Shown: positions 1 through 12,313, counted from the first letter of the stretch. The stretch: DNA of 64,000 nt from Opisthorchis felineus (GCA_004794785.1 SJOL01007330.1:637376-701375); one strand, 5' to 3'. Numbers and translations: made by a program. Notes: a model not told the origin generated them from the letters alone.

Positions 1-1487
1 TGTCCTCCAATCGAAAATAGTGAGATCAACATTCCAAATCTTTTCCCTTCCTAGAAACAGTGTGTGTAATTTCGCTGTTTACGTACGAGTGATCTAACAA
101 CAGACTCAATCAGAGGCTGTTTTTTCACAGATGCTGTGAAGCTCATCAGCTCTTTGGCCAGCGGATCCCGGATTCAACTAGGCCTTGAAGAGAAAGCGTC
201 ATGGTGTTGGAAAAGCGATTCCTGCTAGATCTCAACGAATTCTCTCTTGTGTATCGGAAATACTGAGAGAAGGGGTCTGCAGCTTGGCCAAAAACGCTGG
301 ATGCATGCAACCTGAGTCGATAAATTTGTCTCCTACAGTGAATGGCGATGGTCCGAAAATCCAGAGGGACACTCACCGTCCCTTCGAGACTTGTTCGGTT
401 GACGCCCTAATGTGTGAGTTTCTTGTTTCATGTGTCTTCGTCAGACCCCATCTTGACTAATGCGTCAGAGCCTGAGCATTCTATCCCAAGTAGGATATCT
501 TTCGATCAAGTCCGGAGAATAAGCACGAAGTTTGCAGCGGTTCTCTTTAGGTTGCCATGACACCTGAACAATCTCAGTCTAAGAAGTCTAGAGTGAGAAG
601 GCTCGACAGCAGTTTACATAGCGCGTTCTGGCCTTTTAGAAATTCTTGTACGCCTACCTGTTTGCTTTAGAGTCGATCATAAATAGAAAATGGTGGAACT
701 GTTTTTGTTTGTCTTCAGAAGCGTCCATGTAACTGAAGGTTGGGCCTTCTGTGGATCGACCGGAAAACGTAGCAGTTTTAGTCGGAGGAAGTCTCGTCAA
801 CTGTTCGAAACACAACTGGATGTATATTTGGAGTGGGTAGACTCCAGCTGTGGAAGGTATACAGTGGGCTTCGAAAAAGCACGAAGCAATCCAGCCCTAT
901 CTGTATGTATCAGGGGAGTTTAGTCAAGTGATCCTTCGGCTACTATTTATATGCTGCTGACCTTATGGCAAAGCAAACTCAATTCACAACCCCGGAAATG
1001 GCTGTCCTTACGGTTACTGACCTGCTATGAAAATTGAATTGTTCGTTGCTTCGGAAACAATACAGTACTATTTAGAGCGACTTCAGTGAACCTACTGTAA
1101 GAGGCTATAAGAAGTTTTGAAAAGGCCTTCCTATCAACTGGGGGCGCAGCATGGGCGAAAAGATAGTTTGTGCTGGCCTCAGACCACATATACACTGCTG
1201 ACCGGACGGGTGTTCCACCAACTGATCTGCCGACGTTGCATGTTGTGCGCCACACTCCTGTCTAATGGATAAAGCATTTGGTCGTTGATTTGTTTGCTGA
1301 GTTTGGCAATTTTTGGGAACGATTTCATCACCAATCTGGAGATGACATCATTAGTACGTTGTTAGAAGGCGCACTAGAGTGTTCCAGTGAATCATAGTGT
1401 CGGTGGTTCATATCCGTCTCTGGCTTAGCCTTTTTGCTTAGACTTCAGCATCTCAATTCAGGTTATCGCTAAAGGTACACAAAAATG
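1..1487. other. No gene recognised
   Basis: No convincing gene or repeat was seen here. The open frames present (up to about 90 codons) lack recognisable motifs and good flanking splice signals and are of a length expected by chance in DNA of this composition. Confidence 0.5.
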
Positions 1488-1695
1488 TGGACGTAGCACA
1501 CAACTCATAGGGCTACTGGAAACCCTTCGACAACACACGATCAGGTTCACCCTTCCTGTGGCTCATCAGGTAGGCGCAGTCCTCCTCAATCTTATGTTCT
1601 ACTTGAATCCGAAGTGGACAGATTTTGAAAAATGCTCTCATCGGCACACGAAGTTGATTTTGACAGGAGACTCAACTGAATCCAGCTCATCGTGA
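1488..1695 (-). repeat. Family 1 hammerhead repeat, decayed copy
   Basis: Minus-strand copy of the ~300-nt hammerhead repeat. On the plus strand it reads from a decayed terminal block (compare the TACTACTCATAAGG block of better copies), through the reverse complement of the ribozyme at 1533-1575, into the family's body (the stretch with 'ctacttgaatcc' and the 'actcaactgaatccagct' block). The CUGAUGA box is intact but the GAAA box and stem III have diverged, so self-cleavage is not expected. Only part of one unit is present. Confidence 0.75.
1533..1575 (-). ncRNA. Hammerhead ribozyme motif, degenerate
   Basis: Read on the minus strand: a GCCTAC stem-I strand, the CUGAUGA box, a stem II, then a GAA-C sequence in place of GAAA and a mutated palindrome. 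Stem I has also decayed. Recognised by alignment to the intact copies at 56740 and 61747. Confidence 0.6.
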
Positions 1696-2645
1696 AGATC
1701 ACAAAAGGAGCTCAACGGTGGCATTGACACATCAATCAGTAGTCTACTAGACAGAGGTGCCGCAAATCACTTCCGAGCTGGACCTTGGTGTTTCTGCTGC
1801 ATCGCTCATGATTTCTCACTTCAATACCAACCAAATCCCATCTAATTTCTTAAAGCCTCAAGTCAAGTAATATTGGAAATCGCGAGCCTTGTGAAGGGAT
1901 AATGTCACTCTGAGAATGGTAACCATGAAACAGGTGGCTGGAGATACTTCCAAGATAGTTTGCCGGAAACCAGTCAAAAATCATTGCAGTAGGTACCACT
2001 GAGACAACTTAGCAAGACACAAGCTGATCAGAGGTTTAGGCGCTTTATATGACAACTTTATTGTCATTGAAGCGGGTCATGCGTGATTCAGTTCACACCT
2101 GACATGACCATAACAACTGGCATCACTTCAAACATCTACTATCGGGTTTATGTCACCAACATCCACCAAGGTATTAACACTGGGTATAAGGTTGTTCATC
2201 GCGTGTGGCTGTTTTTTTAAATTGTCCCCTAGAAAGACGCCCAGGGCTGAAAATAAGGCACTGTTTTCTATACCTCCGAGGTTCTAACAAGGAACTTTTG
2301 CGATGGCCTTTTAAGATCAGGATCAGTAGTTGCTCCCGGAGGAGCGACGCATCAGAACCAAGAACAACAACGGGTTGTCCGGACTTGTCGTGTGAGCTGC
2401 TATAGCACAGCGTGCAGTAGAAGCTCATCCACGGAGCTGATGCACCGTAGTTAGAAACTAGGGATCCATGTCTCCGTCAGGTAAGCCACGTTAACGTTGT
2501 AGTCAGCGACTTCGTCACCACCATCAGAAGAAGAACTAGCAACATCACAAACATCATCTTCTTCGTCACCATCATCATCGTCATCATCATCATCCAGGGC
2601 ACAACACTGACGTTCAGCTGCCTCACAACCAATCACTCCTTAGTA
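1696..2645. other. No gene recognised; contains an ATC/ATG microsatellite
   Basis: No gene was seen. A trinucleotide-rich stretch at about 2520-2600 (CATCATCAT-type) encodes a run of aspartates on the minus strand and accounts for the acidic open frame there. Other short frames show nothing recognisable. Confidence 0.45.
2535..2600. repeat. Imperfect (ATC)n microsatellite
   Basis: A run of CATCATC-type trinucleotides interrupted by TTCTTCG and GTC units. On the minus strand it reads as GAT/GAC/GAA codons, giving an Asp/Glu tract. Confidence 0.8.
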
Positions 2646-2649
2646 CTTA

Positions 2650-3110
2650 CATTTCCACTACTCAGTCAGACAGTCTAGACAGAAACTGACAACAGTAACG
2701 CCGGTGGTATTAATTAGCAGTTAAATCGGACAGCTTTTCTAACCACGCGGATCGCACCCCTCTACCAGATCAAAGGTTGGCCACCACTCTGCTTCCGCCA
2801 CTCCGATTTGGGCACGGAAATGAACCATCATTTTGGCGAACAGGCAGGCGCAATACATGACTAAATCACCACAGCTTTTGTTGCTGGGCCCATTCTTCAA
2901 TTGAAGTCCGCTTTGCACAACCGAACACTCCCTTTTAAAATGTCTCCTTATGGATTTGCTTACATCTGATGAAGTCTCAGTTCGGCTGAATGTAGTGGCA
3001 ACGTCTCAGGGTCATAAAATACAACACCCTGTATTTTAGCCATTACACGCATCCCTTGAGATCCAGGGGTGTGCTGTTTTGTCGCCGTAGACGTCTCAAA
3101 TTAGAAAGCG
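2650..3110 (-). mobile_element. LINE (RTE-like) 3' fragment, decayed
   Basis: Aligns with the better-preserved LINE fragment at 54400-55045. Read on the minus strand, it contains the equivalent of 'LRRLRRQNS.PLDLKG' (near 3050-3110), a decayed counterpart of the 'LLYGCE' block, the 'WLGHVL'-like region, and the 3' block ending near 2655 with the GTTGTCAGTTTCT sequence shared by both copies. Stops and frameshifts break the frame, and a piece between about 2710 and 2760 is missing relative to the 54-kb copy. This is the C-terminal tail of a reverse transcriptase ORF. The clade call is by motif style only. Confidence 0.7.
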
Positions 3111-4417
3111 TGACCGGGTCATACGAACCCGGTTTCCAACGTTCAAGAGAGTACGGCCACTCTAGAAACCCATTAACAGCTTGGTTCCGATTTTGAGCTG
3201 AGAGAGGCGAACCACTTTTCATGTGTGTCAATCTGATATCTGTGCAAGCGTCAGTAGCGTCACCCAAGAAGAACGCGGTAAAATGAGAACAGTATCGAAA
3301 GGAATGTAGTGTTCGATGTTTTGAACTCAGATGAGAAAAGTGGTTCCCCGAAACAATGGAACTAGGAACATCTGGTGACCACGGACAAATATGAGAGCTC
3401 CGCTCTAATTTTCGAATCCCGTAACTACCCACGGAAATCACGAGGTGTCCGGTAGGTTTCAGTCATCCATGGAGCTGTCCGACCGGGAGGTCTTTGTTAG
3501 CGGGTCATCAGATCGACACGACAAAAACAGGTAATAGGTATTGGTTCGGGATGAGCCTGAAGTCAGTAGAACGTAGCAGAAAACAATGTCTTTCTGAATT
3601 TTGAAACTTTTAGAACGGACAAATCTAGACACATAGCGTGCCTCAATACCTTCCTCCCGCTGGCGTGTTTAATCGGGCTAATCCTAAGAACCTCCAACTA
3701 TCTCGATTTAAAAATCCCAATGTTACCAATAATTTCATCTTATCTAGAAACATGGAAACCGATTAAAAACTACCACAGTTTTCCTTATTCAGAGAGGACA
3801 TCTGAAAGGTTTTTGACCTCTGCAAAAAACCCTTCGGCTTAAGTTTCTGAGAGCGTGTTGTAACGTCCGTGAGCTGGACGCTCAATGACGTGCAGCCCCG
3901 AATATCCCGGTATAGACTAACACTCTTCATACTTCTGAGGAGCTTGAGCAATAAAGTGACTGGCAAATCTGCCTCTCGCAGGTTGGACCAAAGTACAACT
4001 AACACACATCCCATCGGCGTACACACACCCACCTGACTATTCAGTCCGTAAGGTCAAGACCAGCAGGTTTCGGGAGGAAGGATACAGGTTAGAGTTATTA
4101 AGCTATCAGAGAGAATGTGACCGAGGTATGTGATTTAAATGTAGTATGCTCGGGATACACACAATGGACAAGAGAATACACATTCATGAGTGGTTAGGTA
4201 TGAACACGTCTTAAATCCAGCGTCAACAAAAATCTGTGAAAGGTCACAGGTAAACAGGCGGAGGGCTAGATAGTAAAAGGTGGGAATGGATAGGAATTGC
4301 AAAAGAGCCCGAGGGAATCCCTATCTGCGTCGATAAATAAGTGCTTGATTAAAAACATGTTGACATGGACTGAGGGCAGCACTATCTGATGCACGAAGGT
4401 AACCTGAGGACTGAGTG
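3111..4417. other. No gene recognised
   Basis: Nothing supported. A minus-strand frame of 132 codons (3043-3441) overlaps the LINE tail and continues beyond it. Its upstream part shows no recognisable domain. Confidence 0.4.
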
Positions 4418-4605
4418 AGCTCGGGATAGCTCAGTGGTTAACGCGCAAACTTAATGATCGGGAAGTGCATGGTTCGAACCAAACCTCAACATCTTGATTC
4501 CTCCTGTCTAGGCTTGGGCAAACTGGTAGTAGCCCAGCCCTCATGGTTTCTTCGGGTGGCACGGTAGCTATGCACCGAAACGGTGTTGCAGCCGAACCGA
4601 ATACC
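4418..4605 (+). mobile_element. Family 3 tRNA-derived SINE
   Basis: The head resembles a tRNA: box A TAGCTCAGTGG at 4427-4437 and box B GGTTCGAACC at 4471-4480, with typical spacing for an internal RNA polymerase III promoter. The SINE body follows (CCTGTCTAGGCTTGGGC, then a block with CTATGCACCG near 4567-4577) and is shared with copies at 15484 and 27035. The tRNA part is not a functional tRNA gene: no acceptor stem closes and it runs straight into the body. Best-preserved head among the family 3 copies in the window. Confidence 0.8.
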
Positions 4606-5192
4606 CTTATCAAAACATTTCTATGTGAAATTTTCTTACAGTCATGCATATTTGCTGCGGTGCGATTCTTATGGTTTCCACTCGATATTTATTCTTAAAA
4701 CAAATTTACCTGCATTTAGCAGGTGAAACGCCCGCAGGTGGTTTTGGTATTTACTTGCTAGAGTGAGGTCAACTGCGGACCACTCTCGCATACATCCAGA
4801 GTGGCAATATGACAACACTATCAAAACACGCAGATTACATCAAATTGGTACGTGATTTTACGCGTGCTCATGCCTGTATAACAAGTCATCCTCTATGGTC
4901 AATTTCAACAACGTCGTTCACATAAATGTGGGTAAATATATACTGCTCGGCTGACATTTTGAAAGTAAACCACCACACATTTCGTGCACTCGACACACAG
5001 AATGCAAATGTCCAACGATGAAGAGTGACGTATGTCTGAAGCTAAAGGTCGTCGACAGACGTTTCGATATCTGGTAACGATTATCTCATGAACCAGGAAA
5101 TACGTTCTCAGTATGTCACTGCCCTGTGGAAGTATGGGAAATCGCCAGGCCAACCGGCATCGTACCTTCAGTGAATGAACTTTTGCTTATTG
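4606..5192. other. No gene recognised
   Basis: No supported feature. An 82-codon minus-strand frame at 4905-5153 has no recognisable domain. Confidence 0.4.
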
Positions 5193-5420
5193 GGAGAACA
5201 CGCTTCTCATAAAGTAGCTGAAAACACTTCGACAACCAACTACCGGCTTCGTCCTCCTTGGGGCTCATCAAGGAGATGCAGTCCTGTAATTTTTACCAAT
5301 CTTAAGCTCCGCTTGAGCACCAAATTATGCTTGTTTTCAGAGTAATTTGCTGTTAGCAAGAAACTCAAGTGAATTTGAAGAATACCCTAAACAACAGATT
5401 TAGCTGAGTCACTCGTTTAC
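5193..5420 (-). repeat. Family 1 hammerhead repeat, decayed copy
   Basis: Minus-orientation copy: terminal block (CTTCTCATAAAGTAGCTG), ribozyme reverse complement at 5236-5279, then the body. Compared with intact copies, the ribozyme carries a changed stem-I/CUGAUGA junction and GAAG instead of GAAA. Confidence 0.7.
5236..5279 (-). ncRNA. Hammerhead ribozyme motif, degenerate
   Basis: Minus-strand reading keeps UGAUGAG, a CCCCAAGGAGG-type stem II and a CCGGU stem III, but the second core box reads GAAG. The changed A15.1 position would be expected to abolish or strongly reduce cleavage. Confidence 0.6.
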
Positions 5421-8400
5421 GCCAGCACGATGTGTCGATTGACGCAGGTTGACAAAACGTTTGTGCCTTTCATTTAGCTACTTGAATGTTGTAAGTAGTA
5501 TGGAATTACGCAGTATTCGACACTAGCTGTGTTTGGCTCAAGATTGTGTATTTATTCACGGGAACCCCCTGACACAGCTTAGGGGCACCACCAACTTTCC
5601 ATAGATAGGAAAAATTGGATGTTCGATTACTCAACTATCGGTATGCTGTACGGGAACAATTGGTCTGTGAAGTGTTGCACACCACAAAAAGGCATGCAGC
5701 TGTTGTATAATCGTCAAAATTACATCACGATGATTTGAAGTCGCCTACCATCGATATGTCAGACGCATGTAACAGTAACTTCGCCAAATACGTTAAAAAA
5801 AGGCTGAAATTTCTCAACACAAAATTGAAATATCACCTTATAGACAGATCAATCAAGATGGTATAGAACCATCTTCAGACTCGTACACAACAAATCAACA
5901 GGGAATTCAACAACCTGTTGATTCATGGAAGTGAGCAGTGAAGGTAAAAACCAAGTACGCGCCCAAACTAACTGTCTCGTGAGCATGCAAGCAAACTTTA
6001 TAAAAATGACAGTTTACTGGACTTTTGGGCTTCATACCAACAAATGCCACAATTCCGGAAGCAAAAGTGGTTCCGAGAAATCGGTGGTGAAATTTAAAGC
6101 TCAGTGTGCTCGAGTGTGAGCATGGTAGACGAGCTGTGTACAGCACATGTTCTTCGGACTGTGCTAATGCGCTAGCCCTTTTTGTAGGTTATTCGAAGGT
6201 CAAGTCACCCCATGGCCAAAGATATGTCCGGCTGACGGTCTCCTGTTAGAGCAAAACTCAAGTTTGATTCTTTCCCCCACTTTGTGGACTATAACAACCG
6301 TGCCGAGATACGTGGGAGTCGGTGTGAGTACAAAATTTCTATCTTCCGAATACCTAGTCAAACGCTTTCATTCGTCTACGTCATGAGGTATGATGCGCTA
6401 TTGTAACTGGCCACTACTTTGTGAACCTACAGAGGCAATGTTGATCACCCGATTGTCAAATCTAATTGCCTAGCTTAGCGTAGCACCCACCGCAGGTCGG
6501 TGGGTGAGTGCTTCTAACCATGCTGACGGTCATCTGCACTTTACCACCCACATATGACCTTCAGTATACTTTCTGACTGGTTCATCCCATGTCGTCTTTC
6601 ATGATGACTGTTCTTGCCGGTTTAGTGAGTCAGCCTTGTTCGTCTTCTGTCTTTCGGAGTAAAGGTAGTCAGGCTTACTGATTTTAGACGTTGTTTACTC
6701 AACGTATAGTTGATCAGACACCAACATATTGTTGGCTGCAGAGAGTCCGAATCAACCTTTTGACAAAGTCGCTTTCTGAGAATGCTTGGCCACGGTATGC
6801 GGATTTTTTCTTTAGATTGTAATGAGTTGCTTTCAGGTGTTCGGATTTAGTGGTCTGATCTACTGTAGGAAGCTCAATCCGCCTGGATTTCAGGAAATGC
6901 CGGACGTGTGGACTTAGTTGCCAAAGCCAGAGTGGAAATTTCACTGAAGTGGAAATTTCAGTTGGAAAAAATCTGTGGAGTCGCCGGCGGAGAGCCAATG
7001 CAACTCAGTGTGCAACAGACGGAAGTGATATATATCGTTTCCATCACAGTGTCGTTGAGATCACTACCCAATCATCATCCAAAGCCTTGGTAAAAATCCC
7101 CCCACTTTTGAACTCCGGCGATCTGAGGGAATATCTTGGCCGTGAGCCACACAATCAATATCAAGAGCACATGGAAATTTGCATTCGGGATTTGCTTTGC
7201 TTTGTGGTCTGAGTATATTGCGTTTGGTTGTTTCGTTGATTAGCCCCGTCTCAGTAGTTCTGTTCTTCTTCTCCTGTTGGTTCATTCTGCTCTCCTGGTG
7301 CGTTGCGTTTCAGCCGGCTTCTATGCCATTTGATTGGTCCATTAGCCACACTTTATTTTAGCAGTATTCTGTCCTCGGTTTAATTGGTCCGTTTGTCGTT
7401 TCTGTGTAACTGTGGCTCCTGACCGGTTCAGACAGCCAGTTCATAGACGCTCTAAAAAATATAAGATGTCTAATCGACCAATGAGATATTGTTTTTTGTG
7501 CCTGAGAGTGACCGGATAAACCATGCGACAAGATGCAGGTTTGGGCATCATCATACAAAGCTAAGTTCGGTAAAATAGGTATCTGCCCGGACGTCCAATC
7601 CCCGTGTCACCTCTTTTCAATCAATTATGCACCTGGTTTTACGAATACATGCCTTCTGAAAGCGTGCCACATAGTGCCTATGACGCACATTAAGTGCGAA
7701 ACAGCTGTCTGCCTCCACTGGATTAAGCTTTCGGTTCCATTGATTGCTTTCGGACAAAACTTCTTTTATGCACAATCACTTAAGCCACGAGTGGTAGGTG
7801 AAATATGTCTGCTCGCGTGTAGGCCAATTAAAAAGGCCATCAGTCCAACAAAGCCGCAGTGAACCTGAGGTCAAAAATTCAATATTCGCTTGAAAACGAA
7901 GAACCAACCCCCACACAGTAAGCTTAACCCAGTTGCAGGCGACAAGCTCTGACGATGATCCGTGTTTGCCAGGCAATTTCCATGAGACGTGAACTATCTT
8001 GCTTTGGACACGAGGGACTGAAAAGCAATAACCAAGTCTTCCAGACCGCCAAAACGGACAACGCGTACCACGATGCTGACTGACTTCTTCCGAGGTAAGC
8101 TACCAGCAATAGGTTCGTAAATCTTTCTTTGGAATCAAACTACTGATATTTTCCAAGTAGTGAGGAAGTGTCGACGTTTTCTTCACTTGGGTCGTGCTGC
8201 GGCTCAGGTCGGCGACTGAGCCAAACCGGCCGTACGAGTATTTGACGGTTTCAGCGTATGTACTTGACCGTGCAGTTCATTTGTGCACTGCACTTGGTAA
8301 ACAGTGACTCGGTTATCAAGTGATTTGTCCATTACCGGTACCAAGTAGTTTGTTTACAAATCTACTGAATACACTGAATAGGTGCCCAAAAGAAGTCAAA

Positions 8401-9532
8401 ACTCGGGACGCAGTGCTGATCGGAACGCGAATGATTTTTCCCCTCTTTCCGAAAAACAGAAGGCCTGTTGAAACGTAGCACGAGTCGTATTGTGAATTTG
8501 TTGGTCTCCAAACACTTAAAGTGTATTTCTTCAGGACGTCAATCGCACATACGAAGTTGTATAATTAAGTAAGAGAGCTGAGTATGGCACAAGATTTTGG
8601 CACAACCACATAGGCAGCCTGTGGCGACGGCAAAATCAAACCACCCTCGTGCGATTTGTTTTTGTGTCTGCTCAGACGTCAATTAGTGACGCTTCGTCTA
8701 ACTGCCTCATAATGAACCTTCGCCTGATTACCTCAAAAATTCGACTGGATGCACAAAGCGAGTATCCTAAGACTTGAATCCTGGAAGACTCTCCTGAATA
8801 TGGATGGTGGTGACAGATAGATCGTCCTACGAAAGCCCAGCTGCCCAGGAAAAGTGGTTACCACCACCAAAGTCTTTCTTGCTGGGACAAACGCCCTGAC
8901 GCCAACCCGTGCAAACAACTTTCGAGAGTTGAAATAGACAGCGTAGTGAAGCACTAATGTGTTGTTACCCCTGCCTCGCTTACCGTCTATTTAACAACAA
9001 TGTGAGCAGGAACCTTCCGTTACTCTGAACGTGGTATACCGATCAAATAACGTCTGGACGGCGGTTCGTTCAACCGGAAGCGTTTTCTGGCCAGAACACT
9101 GCTGCGCGAGTTCATCCTCCGTAACCCTCTGTTTGTTGAAGATTTCGCTTTATCCTCGTATTCCAAAGCGGAATTACAGAGACCGACCACCGCGTTCGGT
9201 TCAGTAGTGTCCCCCTTTGACTAAAACAGAAATAGCTCCAGAAAGATCTTTTTACCAACAACAACGTGAAGCATCGCCTATTCAGCTGTGAGGATGCTAT
9301 CTCGGCGGATTTACTGTCCTTAGGTCTGGCACCTGAAAAAGAGATAGACGCACGACTCGCTAAAATTAGCAAGATATTTGCCCACCATGAGATAATCGTC
9401 AAAAGCGATCAGTAATTGCACACAGGCACAGAGGTTGTAGTGCACTGGACGTTTGCACTGACTTCACAACTCTACCGCAGCCAGAACTGAAAGCTTTGCA
9501 GATGACACATTACGGTTCTTGACTGACTTCAA
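5421..9532. other. No gene recognised
   Basis: About 4 kb without a supported gene or family 1-3 repeat. Several short frames exist (the longest about 110 codons, at 7533-7862) without recognisable motifs. A donor-like GAG|GTAAGC lies at about 8094 on the plus strand, but the frames leading to it contain a stop just upstream, so no exon is called. Confidence 0.4.
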
Positions 9533-10123
9533 TTACCTTGTCTTCACTGAATCCTTCAGATCAAACGGAATGACAGAATGCCCAACACCGAATTCTTTCC
9601 AAGAGCAAATGCTCTTAGAGTTGAATGCAGTTAAAAAAACCAGCAGTTTGAAACCAGCTCCACTGGTTTTGATCACTTGAAGTGAATGGTGTCCCAAACC
9701 AAATTGCCCGCGATCTGCTGAATAAAGGAGTTGGAAATCGGATACGTCCAAAATTTCATCGTTAGGACAATCTTCAGGTATATGTGGGAAACAGTAATTT
9801 TTATTTTGGTTCATGAAAGGAGCCGACATTCGACAGAAAGGACCATAGAATAGCAATCCAACAGACGTGGAGAGCTTTGAGACTCGGTGAGCCACATTAT
9901 TTGAAAGCAGTTGAGCCTTTTTGGAGGGGATAAATCTCCTCAGTGCAGTCTTGGTCGTCAGGAGCCGTGCGACATGAGTACGTACGTGGTTCAGTAAATC
10001 TGCCATGTAAGTCGTCAGAGTACTTGCCATTCTACCTGGTAAACATAAACACCTGTTCCATTTTCTAGTGAATACCTGTCCTACATTGCCATCTTTAGCC
10101 GTATGGTTAATGGAATAACACAT
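9533..10123 (-). CDS. Unassigned 196-codon open frame (possible exon or decayed gene)
   Basis: One of the longest uninterrupted frames in the window. No protein family was recognised. The predicted product is mixed-composition, with basic patches (RFIPSKKAQLL) and a central stretch with several aromatic residues. Under a random-stop model a frame this long is expected about once in every ten windows of this size. A second long frame (10344-10868) lies just upstream on the same strand with a smaller one between them, which strengthens the case for a spliced or frameshifted coding region. No clear splice pair joining them was found. It could also be an old transposon ORF or chance. Confidence 0.25.
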   Translation of the reverse strand: MCYSINHTAKDGNVGQVFTRKWNRCLCLPGRMASTLTTYMADLLNHVRTHVARLLTTKTALRRFIPSKKAQLLSNNVAHRVSKLSTSVGLLFYGPFCRMSAPFMNQNKNYCFPHIPEDCPNDEILDVSDFQLLYSADRGQFGLGHHSLQVIKTSGAGFKLLVFLTAFNSKSICSWKEFGVGHSVIPFDLKDSVKTR

Positions 10124-10343
10124 GGTTATCCACTTTGAATGCGTGGTACTTGGTGGCCCCCGGCACCACTTTCATTGCGCTATACTGGATGAGATGTAGT
10201 ATTCCACTGACACTAAAAAGAAATAGACCAAAGTTTTCATAAACAAGCGATTGGTACCGGTTGCCTTTGTTGTATGATCGTGTTTAGGCTGGCCGATAGC
10301 TTGCAACAGGCCTCTGGACGTTAGCCTATCGATCTTAGTCCCT

Positions 10344-10868
10344 CTAGTATGCATCAGCGCTAAGTGCCTGCACGCAACTCCACTTTTCGCTCCGCGCGAA
10401 CCGTATGTGGATTTCTACTATGTGCGGGCATCCAGGTGTTTGACGGCTGCTGTCGGACAACTTCGATTCGAATACTGGCAACTTAACAGATTTGCTGAAC
10501 AAGCCTAGTCCTGGCCAAGGCCAGATTTTATATTCGTATGTGATTCCCCAGCTTTGCGAACTGGTTGGCCGGAAGGTGACCTTGTGGAAAATGGTCTGAA
10601 ACTCTTGACCGTGGATCCCATCCCTCCAAACATAATCAGTGAGCCCTAATAGGAAAGCAAAATCCTGTATATCTGAACTATTCGGAGCCCGATCACTCTT
10701 CCTCCATCTACGAGGTTTACTCATAAATACCGGTGTAACTGTGGATACTACTGATGAGGCATGCGAGTAGTCTGTTTTCCCGTAACTGTTTTGTTGGTGC
10801 TTTCTAATAAACAACTCCGCGGCGAAGGGCTTTTCTCCTTTTCCCCGGTATAGGCCAACATTTTCCAT
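10344..10868 (-). CDS. Unassigned 174-codon open frame (possible exon or decayed gene)
   Basis: Long minus-strand frame immediately upstream of the 196-codon frame at 9533-10123. The first residue is an ATG at 10868. The product is hydrophilic at its N-terminus (charged stretch KPRRWRKSDRAP near residues 52-63), with no obvious signal peptide or transmembrane segment and no family recognised. A third short frame at 10172-10354 overlaps its end in another reading frame, so the trio may be remnants of a single ORF broken by frameshifts. Confidence 0.22.
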   Translation of the reverse strand: MENVGLYRGKGEKPFAAELFIRKHQQNSYGKTDYSHASSVVSTVTPVFMSKPRRWRKSDRAPNSSDIQDFAFLLGLTDYVWRDGIHGQEFQTIFHKVTFRPTSSQSWGITYEYKIWPWPGLGLFSKSVKLPVFESKLSDSSRQTPGCPHIVEIHIRFARSEKWSCVQALSADAY

Positions 10869-11690
10869 TCAGATCTAGTGTAATTCTTCATTCGTCAGCT
10901 GCTGGCTCCGGAAGTCTTTCTGGTACTGTTCACTCAAGGGATCGTTTATGGTCGCCTCTGAGCTATCCTGCCGTTTGAACCTGACCCACGAACTCCATAG
11001 TACCGCCAGGAAGGTGGGCTACTCTTCCTGACTGAAATCGCAAACTGATTGGACCTGCCTCCCCTGGAACCTGGAGCCTAACCTTGTGCTAAGTTATAAT
11101 TGGTGTCACTCCACAAATTCTTATCTTTCGAAACGCAAAAGGTCAAGAATAAATGCTATGTGAAGTAAGTTGGGCGGACGGAAACCCGACGAATTATCCT
11201 AATGCCAAGTATGAATAATCTTACCCTTCGATGTACATAATGTGTTGTACCGTGTTGTGTTTTACTGTACTACGCTGTGTCATTCTACGCCATGCCCTAC
11301 CATGTTAATTACGCTACGAACTGTCGAAGAAATGGTGGTCGTATTCATGTTTCGGGAGTTATCACACCGGAAGCTATTAAATAAAGTTTGAATACGCAGG
11401 AAATCAAGCGTCCGCTTTCAATATTCGAAAGTGTTATCACCCTTCGAAGTACTTTAGGGACGATGTTGACGCACCCTGGGTGAAGAGGGTTTGTTTTGAA
11501 TGTTCAACGGTGTTTTCTCAACCGTCCTTGTCTGAACGCACGCAAAAACAGTCTGAGTTGTTTTGATGTGAAAAGCTGCTCACAATACAGCCATGTTGAC
11601 CAAGTCATGACTAAATGAGATTATACCCGCATGTTTACTTCCCTGCAAAAGCATATTGAGTGAGAAATCTAGTGGCACGGTAGACGAAAT
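10869..11690. other. No gene recognised
   Basis: No supported feature. The stretch near 11230-11310 is rich in short TGTGTT/GTACTA-like variations but has no clean repeat unit. Confidence 0.4.
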
Positions 11691-12042
11691 AAGTGGGAGG
11701 TCAGAGAGTTTTCAGCAACCTTAGAAGTAGTGTGTTACGTCTAGAAAACAACATATTCCGTTATCTCGCATATCGTACCAAATGACACATGAGGTGGCCT
11801 CCGACAGCAAATTCAGTTGAAGAACAATGTCATTAGTGAGATGCGGCTGGGATTCAGGTAGGTCTCCCGTCAGAACCAAATTTGTGTAAAAATCAGCGTG
11901 TTTCGCAAATTCCGAGCAGGTTAACGTAGAATATAGAGTTGACGGAAACTCGGGGACTTCGCTTACCTGGTGAGTCCCAGGAAGGGCAGACCCAGAAATG
12001 GGTTGTCAAAAAATCTTCAGCAACTTAAATATATTATGTCTT
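11691..12042 (+). repeat. Family 1 hammerhead repeat, about one full unit
   Basis: Plus-orientation copy. It starts at the sequence that lies just 3' of the ribozyme cleavage site (GTGGG at about 11693), passes the AGTTTTCAGCAACC terminal block, the body, and a degenerate ribozyme at 11961-12005, and ends with a second copy of the terminal block (CTTCAGCAACTTAAATA). One full unit of about 305 nt is thus bracketed by two cleavage-site equivalents, as expected from a tandem multimer. Confidence 0.75.
11961..12005 (+). ncRNA. Hammerhead ribozyme motif, degenerate
   Basis: Stem-I strand GCTTAC, then CUGGUGA in place of CUGAUGA, a CCCAGGAAGGG stem II, and a lost GAAA box. Recognised only by alignment with better copies. 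Not expected to cleave. Confidence 0.5.
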
Positions 12043-12286
12043 CAGTTGGGAAAATATACTGCTACCTGTTTTCTCGTGAAGAGTTGCACCTTTTTAGGGG
12101 AAATATGAGTTTTTTAGTCACTATATAGAAACCATGCAACAATGTTTATTCGAGTCAGAGTCCAAAGATTAATATTTCCTGGCATGTGAGGAAAAAGCAG
12201 TTCACAGTAAGAAAGCAACCTCTTCAAGGTTGCTGTAAGCTATCAGGTTTTTCTCTCAGTAACTCAAAGCTTCACAGCGTGAATAG
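12043..12286. other. No gene recognised
   Basis: Short interval between the family 1 copy and the candidate small ORF. No feature is supported. Confidence 0.4.
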
Positions 12287-12313
12287 AATCGAGGGTGTGA
12301 AAATGGAGAGCGT

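Noticed and set aside
2451..2636. Acidic Asp-rich minus-strand ORF
   Set aside because: Its composition is explained by the ATC/ATG microsatellite and there is no support outside it.
4427..4500. Functional tRNA gene
   Set aside because: The Pol III boxes are good, but there is no closing acceptor stem and the sequence runs into a repeated SINE body.
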